14,433 nt of DNA from GCA-2747515 sp964427825 (GTDB taxonomy: Bacteria; Patescibacteriota; Minisyncoccia; Moranbacterales; GCA-2747515). Made by a program: the position numbers and the translations under genes. This document shows positions 6,535-14,310 of the stretch, in pieces. The notes below the pieces were generated by a model. That model ran no database searches. It saw nothing but the letters and a program-made list of their open reading frames with translations, and was not told where the DNA came from. Location of the stretch: positions 1 to 14,433 of the forward strand of contig CAYRUU010000024.1 in assembly GCA_964427825.1 (NCBI GenBank), given 5' to 3'. The first letter of the stretch is position 1, and the number at the start of each line of letters is the position of its first letter.

Positions 6535-9108
6535 ATGAAAGTTGTAAAACATTTTTTCGCCACTTCCTTTTTTTTTGTGGCGTTTGCTGTGGCATATGCT
6601 GCTCATGCGAGCACACCTCCTATCTTTGAAGAGAGCTTTGAATCTCTGGAACTCATCGGGGATAATGGTGGTTCCTATGAGGGCATAGAGATAGCTGAGG
6701 GTATTGTAGGCAATGCTGTAAAATTTAGTGGTCCAGATACACTATCCTATGCTGTCAATAATTTTAATGCTGACGCAGGAACACTGTCTTTTTGGGTGAG
6801 GCCTCACTACCCGTTGATTGATGAGGATTCTCATACTTTTGTAAGTTTTCGTGAGCAGGGAAATACGTCATGGATGTTCTCCATTTCTGACGGTTGGTGG
6901 GAGACTAGTGGCGGGACCAATAGATTTTATTTTATCTATCAACCTTTAAACCTGCAAGCAAGTGAGAGGACAAATGTAGAGTTTTTTACCGGAAATACAT
7001 GGAAATTTATCACAGTGGTGTGGCGCTCTGTTTCGCATGCCGATGGTCCACTGATGGAGCTTTATGTCAACGGTATGTTAAGTGTACGTAGAGATTCTTT
7101 TAATCCCAACCCGCCTTATAACACACCATTCTCAGGTCCTTTGGCAGATATCTCTATTGGCTCTGATTCCCAAGGAGGGGGGCATGCGGAATCATCTATG
7201 GATGAATTACGAATTTATGATCGCGCGTTGACATCGTCCGAAATTGACGAGATGTATAAAAATTATTTGGGCGATCAATGGGATCATCATAGAAATTGGG
7301 AGTGGACGGAGCCAGAAATACACTGGGAGTATCAGCCAGTGAGGGATGCACAGGGTAAAATTTTGGAAAATAGATTCATCTTGGATGAGGAACCACTGTT
7401 TTTTAGTCAAAGTGTTGATGTGGCAGTTAGCAGGATTCGTGAAGCAGGATTTAATGCGTATATGCCAGCCATATGGCATGGCTCAGGGACGAAATGGGTT
7501 TCTGATATTGAGGAGTTTGATACAAAATTTGCTACATATTTTAGTGATGGTGCCGATCCGTTTGCAGATCTTATTGTAAAAGCACACGCCAATGACATTG
7601 AAGTGCATCCATGGTTTACTGTTGGCTTAAGATATTGGGATAAATATCCGGAGTGGTTTGCTGGTGATGATGCGGTGATGTCCCGTTTTTATAATATTCA
7701 CCATCCGGCGTTTCGGAAACACATGGCGGACATGATTGTGGAAGTGGCGACAAAGTACGATGTGGATGGGATCAACCTTGATTACGTCAGAACGGGTGGG
7801 ATTTGTGTGACGCAGTACTGTCAAGACGATTACTTTCAAAAAACTGGTCGCAACCTTTTGAGTGATATCAATTATACCAGCACAGCATTAATGCCGGATG
7901 CCCTTTTTGAATGGCAGGCGAATGCCATGGAAGCTTTATTGAGAGATATACGTGACAGAGTAAAGGCGGTAAAGCCACATCTTGTAATCTCTGCCTATGC
8001 ACCCGCAAGCGAAGGTTTTTATAGGTTTGGTTTTCCCACGCTTAGTCTCTCTCCCTATGCGCGCAACCCCATTTACTGGCTTCAAAAGGATCTTGTGGAT
8101 CTCGTCTTTGATTCCAGCTATGGGGAAAGGGTTTACTCCGTGTATTTTGAGGAGGCGCGCTCTTTGATTGATAGGGAAGAGCGCTTTATTAAGGTGTTGG
8201 GGAACTATGCGAAAAACGCGGATGGTATTGTTGTCCCCAGAGATCCTGCGCTACTCAAAAAATTAGTTGACTACAACCAAAGAAGATGGCCGGGCTCCAC
8301 TTCAGTCTATCTTTATTCCATGCTTAACCAAAGTCAAAGAGACATGTTGAAAAGTGGTCCCTTCAAAGAGCCGGCATCCACAACGTGGTCATCTGCCCCT
8401 ATTATTCATGGCATCACAGATGATACGCTGATCCAAGGGCAGTCATTTGATCCAAGAGAAAATATCACTGCTACTGACGTGCAAGATGGTGATCTTACCG
8501 CATCTATCACAATCCAAGGGGCTGTAGATACCACAGTGCCCGGCACCTATACTCTCACCTATACCGTTACTGACAGAGACCATAACACTACGACACACAT
8601 ACGTACCATTACAGTCCTTGCAGAAGATCCCACACCACCCACTATCCCACAAACCCCCATCTACAGATTCTACTCACAAAAACATCAAGCTCACTTCTAT
8701 ACAATCAGCAAAGAAGAAAAAGACTACATCCAACACACCTATCCAGCAGAAACCTGGAACTATGAAGGTATTGCCTACAATGCCATAACGCAATCAATAG
8801 AAAATGCTACGCCCATCTACAGATTCTACTCACAAACCAATCAAAAACACTTCTTTACCATTTCCGAACAAGAAAAGACAGATCTCATCAACAATAAATA
8901 CCCTGAAGCCAAATTTAACTATGAAGGTATTGCATGGTATGCACACGAAGCACCGCAATCTTTCACTACACCTCTGTATAGATTCTATTCTCAACAAAAC
9001 ACTGTCCACTTCTATACGGTAAGTAAAGAAGAAAAAGACTACATCCAAACAACTTATCCCACACATATCTGGAACTATGAAGGTATTGCATGGTATGGGG
9101 TGAAGTAG
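6535..9108 (+). CDS. Secreted LamG / GHL10-like glycoside hydrolase with C-terminal triple repeat module
   Basis: This 857-residue exported protein has four parts. Its signal peptide is MKVVKHFFATSFFFVAFAVA with probable cleavage after AHA near residue 25. Residues 28-240 are a LamG/concanavalin-like jelly roll (GTLSFWVRPHY; SSMDELRIYDRALTSSEI). Residues 260-610 are a TIM-barrel glycosidase-like domain of the GHL10/DUF187 kind, with AGFNAYMPAIWHG, HPWFTVG and the motif YDVDGINLDYVR at 408-419, whose acidic residues D411 and D416 are candidates for catalysis or substrate contact. Residues 620-696 are a DUF5011-type Ig-like domain (DVQDGDLTASITI, VPGTYTLTYTVTD). Residues 709-857 are three DUF5648-like repeats. 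The likely role is binding and cutting of an extracellular or cell-wall glycan while held at the surface. I chose ATG 6535 because the signal peptide starts there and the promoter lies just upstream. There is only a weak A-rich SD-like stretch. Substrate is unknown. Confidence 0.9.
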   Translation: MKVVKHFFATSFFFVAFAVAYAAHASTPPIFEESFESLELIGDNGGSYEGIEIAEGIVGNAVKFSGPDTLSYAVNNFNADAGTLSFWVRPHYPLIDEDSHTFVSFREQGNTSWMFSISDGWWETSGGTNRFYFIYQPLNLQASERTNVEFFTGNTWKFITVVWRSVSHADGPLMELYVNGMLSVRRDSFNPNPPYNTPFSGPLADISIGSDSQGGGHAESSMDELRIYDRALTSSEIDEMYKNYLGDQWDHHRNWEWTEPEIHWEYQPVRDAQGKILENRFILDEEPLFFSQSVDVAVSRIREAGFNAYMPAIWHGSGTKWVSDIEEFDTKFATYFSDGADPFADLIVKAHANDIEVHPWFTVGLRYWDKYPEWFAGDDAVMSRFYNIHHPAFRKHMADMIVEVATKYDVDGINLDYVRTGGICVTQYCQDDYFQKTGRNLLSDINYTSTALMPDALFEWQANAMEALLRDIRDRVKAVKPHLVISAYAPASEGFYRFGFPTLSLSPYARNPIYWLQKDLVDLVFDSSYGERVYSVYFEEARSLIDREERFIKVLGNYAKNADGIVVPRDPALLKKLVDYNQRRWPGSTSVYLYSMLNQSQRDMLKSGPFKEPASTTWSSAPIIHGITDDTLIQGQSFDPRENITATDVQDGDLTASITIQGAVDTTVPGTYTLTYTVTDRDHNTTTHIRTITVLAEDPTPPTIPQTPIYRFYSQKHQAHFYTISKEEKDYIQHTYPAETWNYEGIAYNAITQSIENATPIYRFYSQTNQKHFFTISEQEKTDLINNKYPEAKFNYEGIAWYAHEAPQSFTTPLYRFYSQQNTVHFYTVSKEEKDYIQTTYPTHIWNYEGIAWYGVK
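8659..9105 (+). repeat. DUF5648-like triple repeat module 2 (Y-type)
   Basis: Repeats begin at residues 709, 761 and 814 of the glycosidase (spacing 52 and 53), each with YRFYSQ, HFYT/HFFT-I/V-S, EEK/EQEK and F/W-NYEGIA. Codon choice turns A-rich here compared with the catalytic part, and 8887-8993 is nearly identical to 4446-4552. The module starts right after a Pro/Thr linker (EDPTPPTIPQTP). Confidence 0.87.
8887..8993 (+). repeat. 107-bp near-identical block shared with 4446-4552
   Basis: Partner of the block in the propeller gene; three mismatches seen, no gaps. The edges are sharp: after the shared ATTCTATTCTCA the two genes differ at most third positions and several amino acids. Confidence 0.85.
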
Positions 9109-9169
9109 GCTCTCATAGCACATAGTCTAGAAATCCGCTATACTTCAAGCCAGCCCATAGAAAGAAGGG

Positions 9170-9198
9170 TTGCTTGATGTCGTATTTATAGGTATGCT
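9170..9198 (+). promoter_or_regulatory. Candidate promoter of the beta-helix gene
   Basis: TTGCTT (9170-9175), 17-bp spacer and TATGCT (9193-9198), about 38 bp before the ATG at 9237. An overlapping alternative is TTGATG/TATAGG. The spacing is right but neither hexamer is perfect, so support is moderate. Confidence 0.42.
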
Positions 9199-9236
9199 AT
9201 AGGAGATAATATATTCAAAATAGATACACAGAAAAA

Positions 9237-11315
9237 ATGAAAAACATATTTTATACGATCATATTTCTGAGCGCTATTTTTTTGTGTAGCGCAACAGCAG
9301 AGGACGCGTGTGCAGCTGATTTACATGTGCCGCAAGGTGGCTATAGTACCATTGGTGCAGCTATTAAAGCTGCGCAGGCAGGCGATCGTGTTATAGTGGC
9401 ACCGGGTATCTATCGTGAAAATATTAGCATCCGTAAAAATATTGCAGTCATTTCTACAGATGGTGCAGCGCACACGGTTATTGATGGTGGCGGACGCGAT
9501 ACGGTGGTACTTTTTGCCGATGCGAAATTTGACGGCACTCATTCTGCGCGCCTTTCCGGCTTTACGATTCGCGGCGGGCGTAGTGGCGAGGGGCGTGGTG
9601 GCGGTGTGACGATGTACAATACAGATGGCATTGTGGAAAATTGCGTCATTACAGGTAATACATCCTCCATGGATGCCGGCGCAATCTTGATGAATGATCG
9701 TGTCAACGGTGTGGTGCGCAACAATACCATCACCGGCAACAGCGCCGTGCGCTTTGGCGGCGCGCTGATGGTCGTGTTGCACTCTCACCCACTGATTTAT
9801 GGCAATACCATTACCGGCAACACCGTGAGTGGCAACGCGCTGTCCAGCGGGGGCGCGCTGTTTGTGGACAACAATGCATCGCCACAGATCGTTAACAATA
9901 CCATGCGCGGCAATACAGCAGCATTTGCCGGTGGGGCGATCTCATTGCGTGTGGGTGTGAATGCGGTGATTGACAGCAATACGATTGACGGCAATACTGC
10001 CGCATATGGCGGCGGTATTCACATTGAAAGCGAAGGTGGCAGCGCACTGATCCGTAACAACACCATTACCAACAACAGTGCGCGCGAGAGCGCCATTTCC
10101 GCAGGCTCCGGGTATGGCGGTGGTATTTCGGTATATCACACGTCCGTGCCGACCATTGAAAAAAACAGCATAGAAGCCAACTATGCGGATCGCGGTGGCG
10201 CGGGGATTGTGGTCGCCGAACAAGCGACGGCGACGATTGCACACAATACGATCAAGAGAAACACCCTGCCGACGCAAGACGGGCGCGTGGGAGGGGGTAT
10301 TCATGCAACACATGCGACCATGCGCGCATACAACAATATCATCAGTCACAATACGGCGTTTATCGGCGGCGGTGTGGCGCTTTTGGCGGGTGTGACGGCA
10401 ACACTGGATCACAATACTATTGTACAAAATACTGTGCCGACATCTGCAGCGACGAATGCAGCAAGCGGCGGCGGTGTCTTTATCCAAAGTACTGCAACCT
10501 CTGCAGCGGTGACCAATAATATTATTGCGCAAAACCACGATCACCAAATTTTTGAAGAACACAAAAAGAGCGTGCTACGTAACAACCTCGTCAATGATGA
10601 CGGCAAGGGCATGTATTTCAATTGGGATACCTATACACTACACACAACTGCCAATGTGAACAGTAGCGGCGCTGTTGATGCAGATGGAACGATGAGCGGT
10701 ACAGAGGGATTTGTGGATGGTGATTTTCGCATTGGTGCAACGTCTGCGGGCATCAATAGGGGTATGGGCACCGGCATGGTGTATGATCATGACTACCGAT
10801 TGCGTAGCGGAGCGCAAGACATTGGCGCTTTTGAATATGCGCCATCACAGGGTATAGTGAGTCCGGCATACCGCTTTTGGAGCGACACATTTGGGCATCA
10901 TTTCTACACACTCAATCAGTCGGAGCGCGATGACATTATGCATACCTATGCGGCAAAGCAGTGGCGCTATGAAGGTGTGGCGTTTCGGGCATTTCCGCTG
11001 ACGCAGTGTCAAGGGGACAAGGTGTACCGCTTTTGGAGCGACACATTCCGTGGGCACTTCTATACGATTTCCACACAGGAGCGCGATGGCATCATGGCAT
11101 CCTACCCCGACAACGTGTGGCGCTATGAGGGTGAGGCGTATTGTGCGCAGCGTGCTGCAACCGCTGGGACAACACCACTTTTCCGCTTTTGGAGCACGGC
11201 ATACAGTGGGCATTTCTACACGATCAGTGCTGCGGAACGTGATCATGTTATTGCAGCGTATGATGACTATACGTGGAATTATGAAGGCATTGGTTATCAT
11301 GTCTATCCACGCTAG
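9237..11315 (+). CDS. Secreted right-handed beta-helix protein with C-terminal triple repeat module
   Basis: This 692-residue protein has a signal peptide, MKNIFYTIIFLSAIFLCSAT, with probable signal peptidase I cleavage near ACA-AD (27). Residues 28-535 form a parallel beta-helix of the pectin-lyase/NosD type: the entry sequence YSTIGAAIKAAQAGDRVIVAPGIY is classic, followed by many coils with N-x-I-T-G-N-T-A asparagine ladders and GGG turns, closing with DIGAFEY. Residues 544-692 are three DUF5648-like repeats. Beta-helix proteins of this kind act as polysaccharide lyases, depolymerases or glycan-binding adhesins; no catalytic set can be assigned by eye. The gene is 128 bp downstream of the glycosidase and has its own candidate promoter; there is no SD. 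Its base use is more GC-rich than that of the propeller and lipoprotein region, and its module is W-type like that of the protease. Confidence 0.9.
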   Translation: MKNIFYTIIFLSAIFLCSATAEDACAADLHVPQGGYSTIGAAIKAAQAGDRVIVAPGIYRENISIRKNIAVISTDGAAHTVIDGGGRDTVVLFADAKFDGTHSARLSGFTIRGGRSGEGRGGGVTMYNTDGIVENCVITGNTSSMDAGAILMNDRVNGVVRNNTITGNSAVRFGGALMVVLHSHPLIYGNTITGNTVSGNALSSGGALFVDNNASPQIVNNTMRGNTAAFAGGAISLRVGVNAVIDSNTIDGNTAAYGGGIHIESEGGSALIRNNTITNNSARESAISAGSGYGGGISVYHTSVPTIEKNSIEANYADRGGAGIVVAEQATATIAHNTIKRNTLPTQDGRVGGGIHATHATMRAYNNIISHNTAFIGGGVALLAGVTATLDHNTIVQNTVPTSAATNAASGGGVFIQSTATSAAVTNNIIAQNHDHQIFEEHKKSVLRNNLVNDDGKGMYFNWDTYTLHTTANVNSSGAVDADGTMSGTEGFVDGDFRIGATSAGINRGMGTGMVYDHDYRLRSGAQDIGAFEYAPSQGIVSPAYRFWSDTFGHHFYTLNQSERDDIMHTYAAKQWRYEGVAFRAFPLTQCQGDKVYRFWSDTFRGHFYTISTQERDGIMASYPDNVWRYEGEAYCAQRAATAGTTPLFRFWSTAYSGHFYTISAAERDHVIAAYDDYTWNYEGIGYHVYPR
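10866..11312 (+). repeat. DUF5648-like triple repeat module 3 (W-type)
   Basis: Repeats begin at residues 544, 596 and 648 (spacing 52, 52), with YRFWSDT, HFYT, ERD and W-RYEG/NYEG. The third repeat (YDDYTWNYEGIGYHVYP) is closest to the second repeat of the protease module (YDPYIWNYEGIAYYAYP) rather than to its third. Confidence 0.87.
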
Positions 11316-11327
11316 AAGAGGTGCTTC

Positions 11328-11356
11328 TGTACAAGATAGTGCTTTTGGCGTAGAGT
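11328..11356 (+). promoter_or_regulatory. Weak candidate promoter of the small lipoprotein gene
   Basis: TGTACA (11328-11333), 17-bp spacer and TAGAGT (11351-11356) lie 28 bp before the ATG at 11385. Four of six bases match consensus in each hexamer; read-through from the beta-helix gene is equally possible. Confidence 0.28.
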
Positions 11357-11384
11357 GTAAAAGTAAATCATAAAACTTTTGTGT

Positions 11385-11795
11385 ATGAAAAAACACATTG
11401 CTGTCGTGTGTGGCGGCGTGGGTGTAATGATGCTCATGGGGTGCAGTAGCGATCCCGTGTCTGTGACACCACAAAAAGAAGACGTGTTTGCACCGCAAGC
11501 GACGGAGCAGGTAATGCAACCCGATGCATTGCAACAAGATACAGCAATGCCGACGGTGGACGACCAAGCGACACCGACTTCGGTGAATGATGCGGCGGTA
11601 CAGTCAGCACCTGTGAATGATCAGAATGCGACGACGGCAGCCTCTGGTGTGGCTGCAGCGGCGCAGGCACCGCAACAAACCACCCCTCCCGTCATCAGTG
11701 ACGCAGAGATGGAAAAGATTGCCGAAGAATCAAAGAAATGTGTAGAAGATGGTGGTGTATACAATACTTTTGCACAGAAATGCTTTCATAATTAG
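11385..11795 (+). CDS. Small lipoprotein with a C-terminal two-cysteine motif
   Basis: This 136-residue protein starts at the ATG at 11385 with MKKHIAVVCGGVGVMMLMGC, a lipoprotein signal whose lipidated Cys is residue 20. The middle (about 21-105) is a low-complexity Ala/Gln/Thr/Val/Asp linker. The end, EMEKIAEESKKCVEDGGVYNTFAQKCFHN, holds two cysteines 14 residues apart that probably form a disulfide in a tiny folded head. No family is recognised. It lies 69 bp after the beta-helix gene on the same strand and ends 9 bp before the 3' end of the convergent protease gene. A TTG at 11379 is in frame but would only prefix two residues to a good signal peptide. Being a surface lipoprotein next to secreted hydrolases, it may anchor or assist them, but that is speculation. 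Confidence 0.82.
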   Translation: MKKHIAVVCGGVGVMMLMGCSSDPVSVTPQKEDVFAPQATEQVMQPDALQQDTAMPTVDDQATPTSVNDAAVQSAPVNDQNATTAASGVAAAAQAPQQTTPPVISDAEMEKIAEESKKCVEDGGVYNTFAQKCFHN

Positions 11796-11804
11796 CACAT
11801 ACTG

Positions 11805-13721
11805 CTATTGCGGAATATGCCACCCGACCCCCTCATAACGCCACACGCTGTCGGGGTAAGTTGCTATCACCGTATCGCGTTCAAGGGCACTTGCTGTATA
11901 GAAGTGCCCTTGTTTTGTGTCGGACCAAAAACGATAGACGGGCGTGGAGGACGCGATGGCAGAAGGATAGGCATAGTAGGCAATACCTTCATAATTCCAA
12001 ATGTAGGGATCGTACCGTGCAATCACGGCGTCACGCTCGACGATGCTTGCTGTGTAGAAATGGTGTTGTTTTGACGTACTCCAAAAGCGATAGATGGGTG
12101 TGGCATCCGCACGCTGTTGTGTGAAAGCGGAAAAGGCGACGCCTTCATAGCGCCAGATGCTGTCGGGATAGGTTGCAATCACGGCGTCACGCTCGGTGAT
12201 GCTTGCTGTATAGAAGTGTCCTTGCATGGTATCAGACCAGAAGCGATAGATGGGTGTTGTCGTGGCGCAGGTTTCTACGGGAACCGTGCCGGCTTGCGCC
12301 GCGCGCAAGGCGGTGTTGAGGTTGAGGCGACGATTACATGCCACGGAGTTTGCCAAGGAGGCGGTGTGGTCACTCCCCGCAAGAATGATGGCGCGCACCG
12401 TTGCGGGAGAGAGGGAGGTATTGTGTCCGAAAAGCATGGCGGCGGTGGCAGAAACAAATGCCGTAGCATAGGACGTGCCGTCGCCGGTGTAGTAGGTGTT
12501 GTCTTCTATGGTGCCGACAACGCCAACGCCGGGCGCGGCGATGTCCACAGACGTGCCATAGTTGGAAAATGATGCCCGGGTGTCATTTTTAGTGGATGCG
12601 CCGACGCAAATGATGTTGGGCAAGTCATAATTGCACGGGTATTGCGGCGTATTGTCCACATTATCGCCGATTTTGTCATCGCCGCCATTCCCTGCAGCGG
12701 TGATGACGAGTCCATGAAATCCGGCAATAGCGTCGCGCTCTGACTTCGCATAGTCGCTACCGCCAAAACTGGCGTTGATGACTTTGACGCCGTGTGCCTT
12801 GGCAAAGGCAATCGCTTTCAATTCCGACGCCAAACTCAAATCAAAACGCAGTGCCATGATCTTATTGGTGTTGTAGCGACTCATGCCGGCAAGACCGAGA
12901 GCATTGTTGGTACGCGCGGCAAAAATGCTTGCCGTCATGGATCCGTGGCCGCGAAAATCTGGATCGGTGGATGTGTCTAAGGGGTCGTTGTCACCGTCAG
13001 CAAAATCCCAGCCGTATTTTGGGCAGGTTGCGTCCGTGGTGGGGTCGCAGCCGGTCGCTGTCCACATGGTACCAATGAGTTCGGGGTTATTGTAGAAAAT
13101 ACCGCTGTCAATGAAGGCCACCGTTGTCGGTGTGGCAGTGGATCGTTCAGCATCCCAAGCGTCCGTGCTGTCGATGGATTGTTGATGGTACCACTGATAG
13201 CCTGCTGTGAAGTAGGGATCATTCGGCACAAAAGCGAGTGTTTTGATGTAGTTGGGCTCGGCGTAGGCAACGTCGTCGTTTGTGGCAAGGCGTGTGAGGA
13301 GTGTTGCAGTGTCTGCGTGTTCCGTCGTGACGACGATGATGTTGAGATCGTCAAAGGTGTGGCGGATACGCAGATCGTCAGTTTTGGTGGCAGTTTTGAG
13401 TGTTGAGAGGATTTTGCTGTTGGTGCGTGCGGTGAGTTCGCGCTCCGGTGCATGTGTACCGATTTCTTTGCGCGCGGCGGTGTGAAATTTTTTGACCGTG
13501 GTTTCTTTCATGCGTACGATCACATCACCGTCACGGTAGGCTGTGGCGGGTGCGGTGTGTACTAGTGGGCGTTGCATAAGAGATTCTGTGGCGTATACGG
13601 GCACATAAAACGCAAGCGCCGCACAGATGGTGACGGCGATGGGGAGGGATGGGTGGCGATGCGACGGATGGAGAATGTGCAAGAAAAAACGGGATGTGCG
13701 TTGAAGAGGGTGTTGAAACAT
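11805..13721 (-). CDS. Secreted subtilisin-family (S8) serine protease with C-terminal triple repeat module
   Basis: This 638-residue protein has a long basic signal segment whose hydrophobic core is IAVTICAALAFYVPVYA (28-44). Residues about 60-165 look like an I9-type propeptide (GDVIVRMKE ... DDVAYAEPNY). The peptidase S8 domain spans about 175-475 with a complete catalytic set: Asp205 in VAFIDSGIF, His259 in FRGHGSMTAS (the usual HGTHVAG is altered), oxyanion Asn345 in AAGNGG and Ser417 in GDGTSYATAFVSA, where the common Pro after SxAT is Ala. Residues 490-638 are three DUF5648-like repeats. It should be an active exported protease, possibly for nutrient release, maturation of the neighbouring surface proteins or attack on a partner cell. 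It lies 11 bp downstream of the Cys-rich membrane protein gene, so both are probably one operon. No SD precedes the ATG. Confidence 0.93.
   Translation of the reverse strand: MFQHPLQRTSRFFLHILHPSHRHPSLPIAVTICAALAFYVPVYATESLMQRPLVHTAPATAYRDGDVIVRMKETTVKKFHTAARKEIGTHAPERELTARTNSKILSTLKTATKTDDLRIRHTFDDLNIIVVTTEHADTATLLTRLATNDDVAYAEPNYIKTLAFVPNDPYFTAGYQWYHQQSIDSTDAWDAERSTATPTTVAFIDSGIFYNNPELIGTMWTATGCDPTTDATCPKYGWDFADGDNDPLDTSTDPDFRGHGSMTASIFAARTNNALGLAGMSRYNTNKIMALRFDLSLASELKAIAFAKAHGVKVINASFGGSDYAKSERDAIAGFHGLVITAAGNGGDDKIGDNVDNTPQYPCNYDLPNIICVGASTKNDTRASFSNYGTSVDIAAPGVGVVGTIEDNTYYTGDGTSYATAFVSATAAMLFGHNTSLSPATVRAIILAGSDHTASLANSVACNRRLNLNTALRAAQAGTVPVETCATTTPIYRFWSDTMQGHFYTASITERDAVIATYPDSIWRYEGVAFSAFTQQRADATPIYRFWSTSKQHHFYTASIVERDAVIARYDPYIWNYEGIAYYAYPSAIASSTPVYRFWSDTKQGHFYTASALERDTVIATYPDSVWRYEGVGWHIPQ
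11808..12254 (-). repeat. DUF5648-like triple repeat module 4 (W-type)
   Basis: Repeats begin at residues 491, 543 and 595 of the protease (spacing 52, 52), each with YRFWS, HFYTAS, ERD, VIA and W-RYEG/NYEG. Repeats 1 and 3 are very alike (YRFWSDT, QGHFYTAS, ATYPDS-I/V-WRYEGV), suggesting internal duplication; repeat 2 is of another lineage. Confidence 0.87.
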
Positions 13722-13732
13722 AGTGTGCGATG

Positions 13733-14278
13733 TTACATGTTTTCAATAAATTCCTGTTGCAGGCGGGTGACGCATGTTTTTTTGATGCCGTCGTCACCTA
13801 TCGTATTGCAAAGTATCATGTCTTTTTCTGCAATGGCACGATCTTTGAGGCAGTAGTCTTTTGCTAATCCGGTGCGTGCGTCGCAATGTGCGGTGGATGT
13901 GTCGGACGAGAGACCACATACGTTTTTGCAGTATGCCAATTCTTTATCGTCGTATTTGTAGGGTTCACATTCACGTGCGCAGTCCGGCGGGGTAACGTTG
14001 ATGTAGGCGTTGGAGGGCGTGGCGGTGGCGGATGGTGTGTCACTCGGGGTGTCTGTATGTGTGTCGGTGGGCTGTACGGACACGTCGGACGTGGAGGGGC
14101 TTTCGATCGTGGATGGTGCAGTGTCGCTTTGTACTGCTGGAGTGGTAGTGGATGGTTTGACAAACACGTCTTTGTCGCGCGCGATAAAGACGGTGATGAC
14201 AAAGTAGAGTGCGGCGACAACGGCAATGACGAGTGCGATGGAGAGAATATGGGCGGATGAGAGGCGTTTTTTTGCCAT
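13733..14278 (-). CDS. Single-pass membrane protein with an eight-cysteine extracytoplasmic domain
   Basis: The protein has 181 residues. A short basic start (MAKKR) and one membrane segment at about 11-33 (ILSIALVIAVVAALYFVITV) predict an N-in, C-out signal anchor. A Ser/Thr/Pro/Asp-rich spacer (about 36-100, VQPTDTHTDTPSDTPSATAT) leads to a compact C-terminal domain (about 103-181) with eight cysteines: DCARECEPY, YCKNVCGL, AHC, YC, LC and TC. These are likely four disulfides. No named family is recognised; the spacing recalls small Cys-rich surface domains. It is upstream of the protease gene by 11 bp and 32 bp downstream of the SpoIID-like stop, so co-transcription of all three is possible. 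A TTGACA on this strand (14327-14322) and CATACT (14302-14297) might also form a promoter, but with a long 19-bp spacer. No SD. Confidence 0.82.
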   Translation of the reverse strand: MAKKRLSSAHILSIALVIAVVAALYFVITVFIARDKDVFVKPSTTTPAVQSDTAPSTIESPSTSDVSVQPTDTHTDTPSDTPSATATPSNAYINVTPPDCARECEPYKYDDKELAYCKNVCGLSSDTSTAHCDARTGLAKDYCLKDRAIAEKDMILCNTIGDDGIKKTCVTRLQQEFIENM

Positions 14279-14310
14279 AGAAAGGTGATGATTAAGAGTA
14301 TGTGTGTATT

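Noticed and set aside
9147..9175. Imperfect inverted repeat AAGCCAGCCC / GGGTTGCTT as a terminator after the glycosidase gene
   Set aside because: The stem is interrupted and no T tract follows; the right arm overlaps the candidate -35 of the next gene.
9253..9290. Lipoprotein signal (Cys17) in the beta-helix protein
   Set aside because: The residue before Cys is Leu (IFLC), which does not fit a lipobox; an Ala-x-Ala site follows at 25-27.
11314..11328. Hairpin AGAAG-AGGTG-CTTCT right after the beta-helix stop as a terminator
   Set aside because: Only a 5-bp stem, low GC and no following T run.
11808..12572. Open frames on the plus strand across the protease gene
   Set aside because: They mirror the repeat-rich protease in other frames and show Gly/Arg/Val-rich composition without domain features.
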